Shown one piece after another: positions 31,122 to 32,468 of a stretch of 32,468 nucleotides of DNA. Every line of letters starts with the position of its first letter. The stretch's first letter is position 1. The stretch covers positions 1 through 32,468 of IMG/VR virus record IMGVR_UViG_3300008954_000167; one strand, written 5' to 3'. The position numbers were made by a program, and so were the translations under genes. The notes beneath the pieces were generated by a model. It searched no databases and had not been told where the DNA came from. It saw nothing but the letters and a program-made list of their open reading frames with translations. Source of the stretch: a virus.

Positions 31122-31566
31122 TTTTTTTACCCTTCTTTAAGATAAGCTTTCCTGATATTAATTTTCCATTTTTCTCTTTATATTTTGCGACGACGCGCTT
31201 GCCTATAGAGGTCCAGTGATTTATCAAAATTTTAGACTTTTCCTTTGTGGAGTCTTTTGAGTTTACTGTCTCTGCAATATAAAAAACACTAGCTCTAATG
31301 AAGCTAGCTTGATCTGTCTTAAAACTTAATATTTCATAAGACTCTTTTTTCTCGTGCAGCTTTTTTAACCACGCGACTGCGCGCGCCGCTTGTGCCATAT
31401 GTATTTTTTGTATTTCCGCTGGTCTGTTTTTGATCGTTTCATATAAAAAGCCTGTTACTGCATCAATCTGTTGTTTACCCATTGGCGCGGAATTAAAATA
31501 TACTTTTGCTTCCGCCGCAAAGGAAAACAGTAAAGCCGCGATAATCATTATACTTTTAATTCTCAT
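31102..31566 (-). CDS. Exported small protein of unknown function
   Basis: A 154-residue protein with a clear signal peptide, residues 1-20 (IKSIMIIAALLFSFAAEA, cleavage likely before KVYF). The mature part is basic and helical (AQAARAVAWLKKLHEKKES, then KEKSKILINHWTSIGKRVV) and ends very Lys-rich (KLILKKGKKNEANKR). No membrane segment follows and no enzyme motif is seen, so it is probably periplasmic or secreted. The gene overlaps the resolvase end by 11 bases and the 88-residue gene start by 20 bases. Superinfection exclusion or an envelope role are possibilities; nothing decides. Confidence 0.7.
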   Translation of the reverse strand: MRIKSIMIIAALLFSFAAEAKVYFNSAPMGKQQIDAVTGFLYETIKNRPAEIQKIHMAQAARAVAWLKKLHEKKESYEILSFKTDQASFIRASVFYIAETVNSKDSTKEKSKILINHWTSIGKRVVAKYKEKNGKLISGKLILKKGKKNEANKR

Positions 31567-32104
31567 ATTTATTTCCTTTTTTTGCTTCTTCTTTGATTAA
31601 ATAGTGACCAGCCCTAGCAATTACCAAAGAATCTGCTTTATCATAAACCCCTTTTGCCGGGTTATTATTACGATTATACTCCATTTTAAAGCTTTTTTCA
31701 TTTTTAAGAATGTACTGTAATACAATCTCTTTTGCTTTTTGACCTCTTCTTATTTTTATGCCATATTTTTTTCTTGCTGTTGATGCATTTATATATTTGG
31801 GCTCCATATTAAATGTTTCCCTTAACATCCAGCAGACAACTCCATTAAATCTTTGAATTTTTGAAATAACCTGAGCAGAGCTTCTTCCTGCTGCAAACAT
31901 TCCTAGAGGCTCTTCGACAAAAATACTTTCAATGGGGTACTGAGATTTTAAATAACATATTTTGTCCTTGATGATGTCAAGCTTTTCGAAAAAAGCCAAT
32001 TTGGGCTTGTCTGTTCTCCATGCCTCACAGTATATTAATTCGTTGTTTCGATCAACAATGGATACTCCAGTGATCGAAGTGCTTATATCTAATCCTAAAA
32101 TCAT
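31556..32104 (-). CDS. RuvC-like Holliday-junction resolvase / RNase-H-fold nuclease
   Basis: A 182-residue nuclease predicted to resolve branched DNA before packaging. It has the RuvC pattern: MILGLDISTSITGVSIV with Asp6, IFVEEPLGMFAAG with Glu64/Glu65, and VYDKADSLVIARAGHYLI with Asp155 and Asp158, giving the acidic set. The basic segment TARKKYGIKIRRGQKAKE suits DNA binding. T4 uses the unrelated endonuclease VII (gp49), so this phage uses another solution. It starts 4 bases after the upstream stop and overlaps the next gene by 11 bases. Confidence 0.88.
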   Translation of the reverse strand: MILGLDISTSITGVSIVDRNNELIYCEAWRTDKPKLAFFEKLDIIKDKICYLKSQYPIESIFVEEPLGMFAAGRSSAQVISKIQRFNGVVCWMLRETFNMEPKYINASTARKKYGIKIRRGQKAKEIVLQYILKNEKSFKMEYNRNNNPAKGVYDKADSLVIARAGHYLIKEEAKKGNKYEN

Positions 32105-32108
32105 TTTT

Positions 32109-32468
32109 TTATATATCTAACTTAAGTTTAAAGGTGTATTCGTCGGTTTCTAATTTTCTAACCGGGTTTGCTAATTTTGCAACACCAATAAGATTTTTAT
32201 CCTTATCGTATATTCCTATTTTACTAATAAAAGTTTGTTTTTTAAAGCTAGCAGTGTAATCTGTGCAATAAGAACTGCTAATTGTGTTTTTGATAATTAA
32301 ACTATCTGGCTCTTCGTACTTGAATGTACCTGTTAATGCGCCTGTAGACTGATTATATTCGATAAACGTTGGGTTATTAGAATGGTTTAAGTATCCTTTT
32401 TTGGCATGCGCCATCATTGTAACCGTAGGTATATAGTTTGTACCAGAAAAGGCTAAACTATAAGAAGA
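32109..32468 (-). CDS. Virion-type protein, C-terminal part (start beyond window)
   Basis: The frame is open to the right edge, so the N-terminus lies outside. The visible 119 residues begin SSYSLAFSGTNYIPTVTMMA. An ATG at 32417 exists but has no SD and the reading continues through it, so the gene is treated as partial. Features are HAKKGYLNHSNNPTFIEY, a beta-rich middle, and an ending FISKIGIYDKDKNLIGVAKL then NPVRKLETDEYTFKLKLDI. That NNPTF pattern with a final strand pair is familiar from virion proteins of marine myoviruses, but the role is unknown. Confidence 0.6.
   Translation of the reverse strand, partial: SSYSLAFSGTNYIPTVTMMAHAKKGYLNHSNNPTFIEYNQSTGALTGTFKYEEPDSLIIKNTISSSYCTDYTASFKKQTFISKIGIYDKDKNLIGVAKLANPVRKLETDEYTFKLKLDI

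Overview
This window looks like a fragment of a tailed-phage genome: a contractile-tailed myovirus with a T4-type head, probably a divergent marine 'far-T4' lineage. Every supported gene (34, two of them cut by the window edges) lies on the minus strand, so transcription runs from right to left. Genes are tightly packed, with ATGA, TGATG and TAATG stop/start overlaps. Most starts are preceded by good Shine-Dalgarno (SD) sites, so the host translates by SD. The host cannot be named from this sequence. No integrase, tRNA, CRISPR array or insertion sequence was seen, and no gap between genes exceeds about 165 bases.

Layout in transcription order. (1) 32468-29884: the end of a virion protein cut by the window, a RuvC-like resolvase, a secreted small protein, an 88-residue protein with a special N-terminal helix, and a zinc-finger/Toprim primase. 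(2) 29806-26648: one 1052-residue protein that joins a Mre11/gp47-type nuclease to a Rad50/gp46-type ATPase. These are separate genes in T4. Well-formed sigma70-type promoters precede both the primase and this fusion. (3) 26596-24093: small genes, including three membrane or exported proteins (possible lysis or envelope functions), a zinc-ribbon protein and a conserved unknown. (4) 24076-13675: large terminase (gp17), portal (gp20), two unknown head-cluster proteins, an M15 peptidase, a 1071-residue multi-module protein, a DUF1360-like membrane protein, the prohead protease (gp21), a small core-like protein and a phage-encoded ribosomal protein bS21. (5) 13638-6730: three beta-rich, fibre-like virion proteins, scaffold (gp22) and major capsid protein (gp23). 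(6) 6567-1: a small beta protein, a histone-H1-like basic protein, neck and tail-completion proteins (gp13-, gp14- and gp15-like) and a very long tail sheath (gp18) that runs off the left edge.

The most interesting candidate system is a proteolytically matured set of internal head proteins. The 1071-residue protein carries five copies of an amphipathic helix of the form LKQxIEEQLxxxLxE. Four copies end in the (L/I)-x-E pattern cut by T4-type gp21, and the gp21 gene lies two genes downstream. The same helix begins the 88-residue protein far upstream, and looser versions occur in the 154-residue core-like protein and in the basic 104-residue protein. The basic protein also shares a separate 17-residue block (13 identical) with the polyprotein. 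I infer a capsid-targeting tag used modularly to load cargo, including a polyprotein cut into several pieces inside the prohead. This has not been shown experimentally.

Other notable points are the Mre11-Rad50 fusion, bS21 inside a late operon, three tandem inserted beta domains in the sheath, a C-terminal domain shared by two fibre-like proteins, a predicted leaderless primase transcript, and an ACTAWTTATA motif that recurs upstream of late genes.
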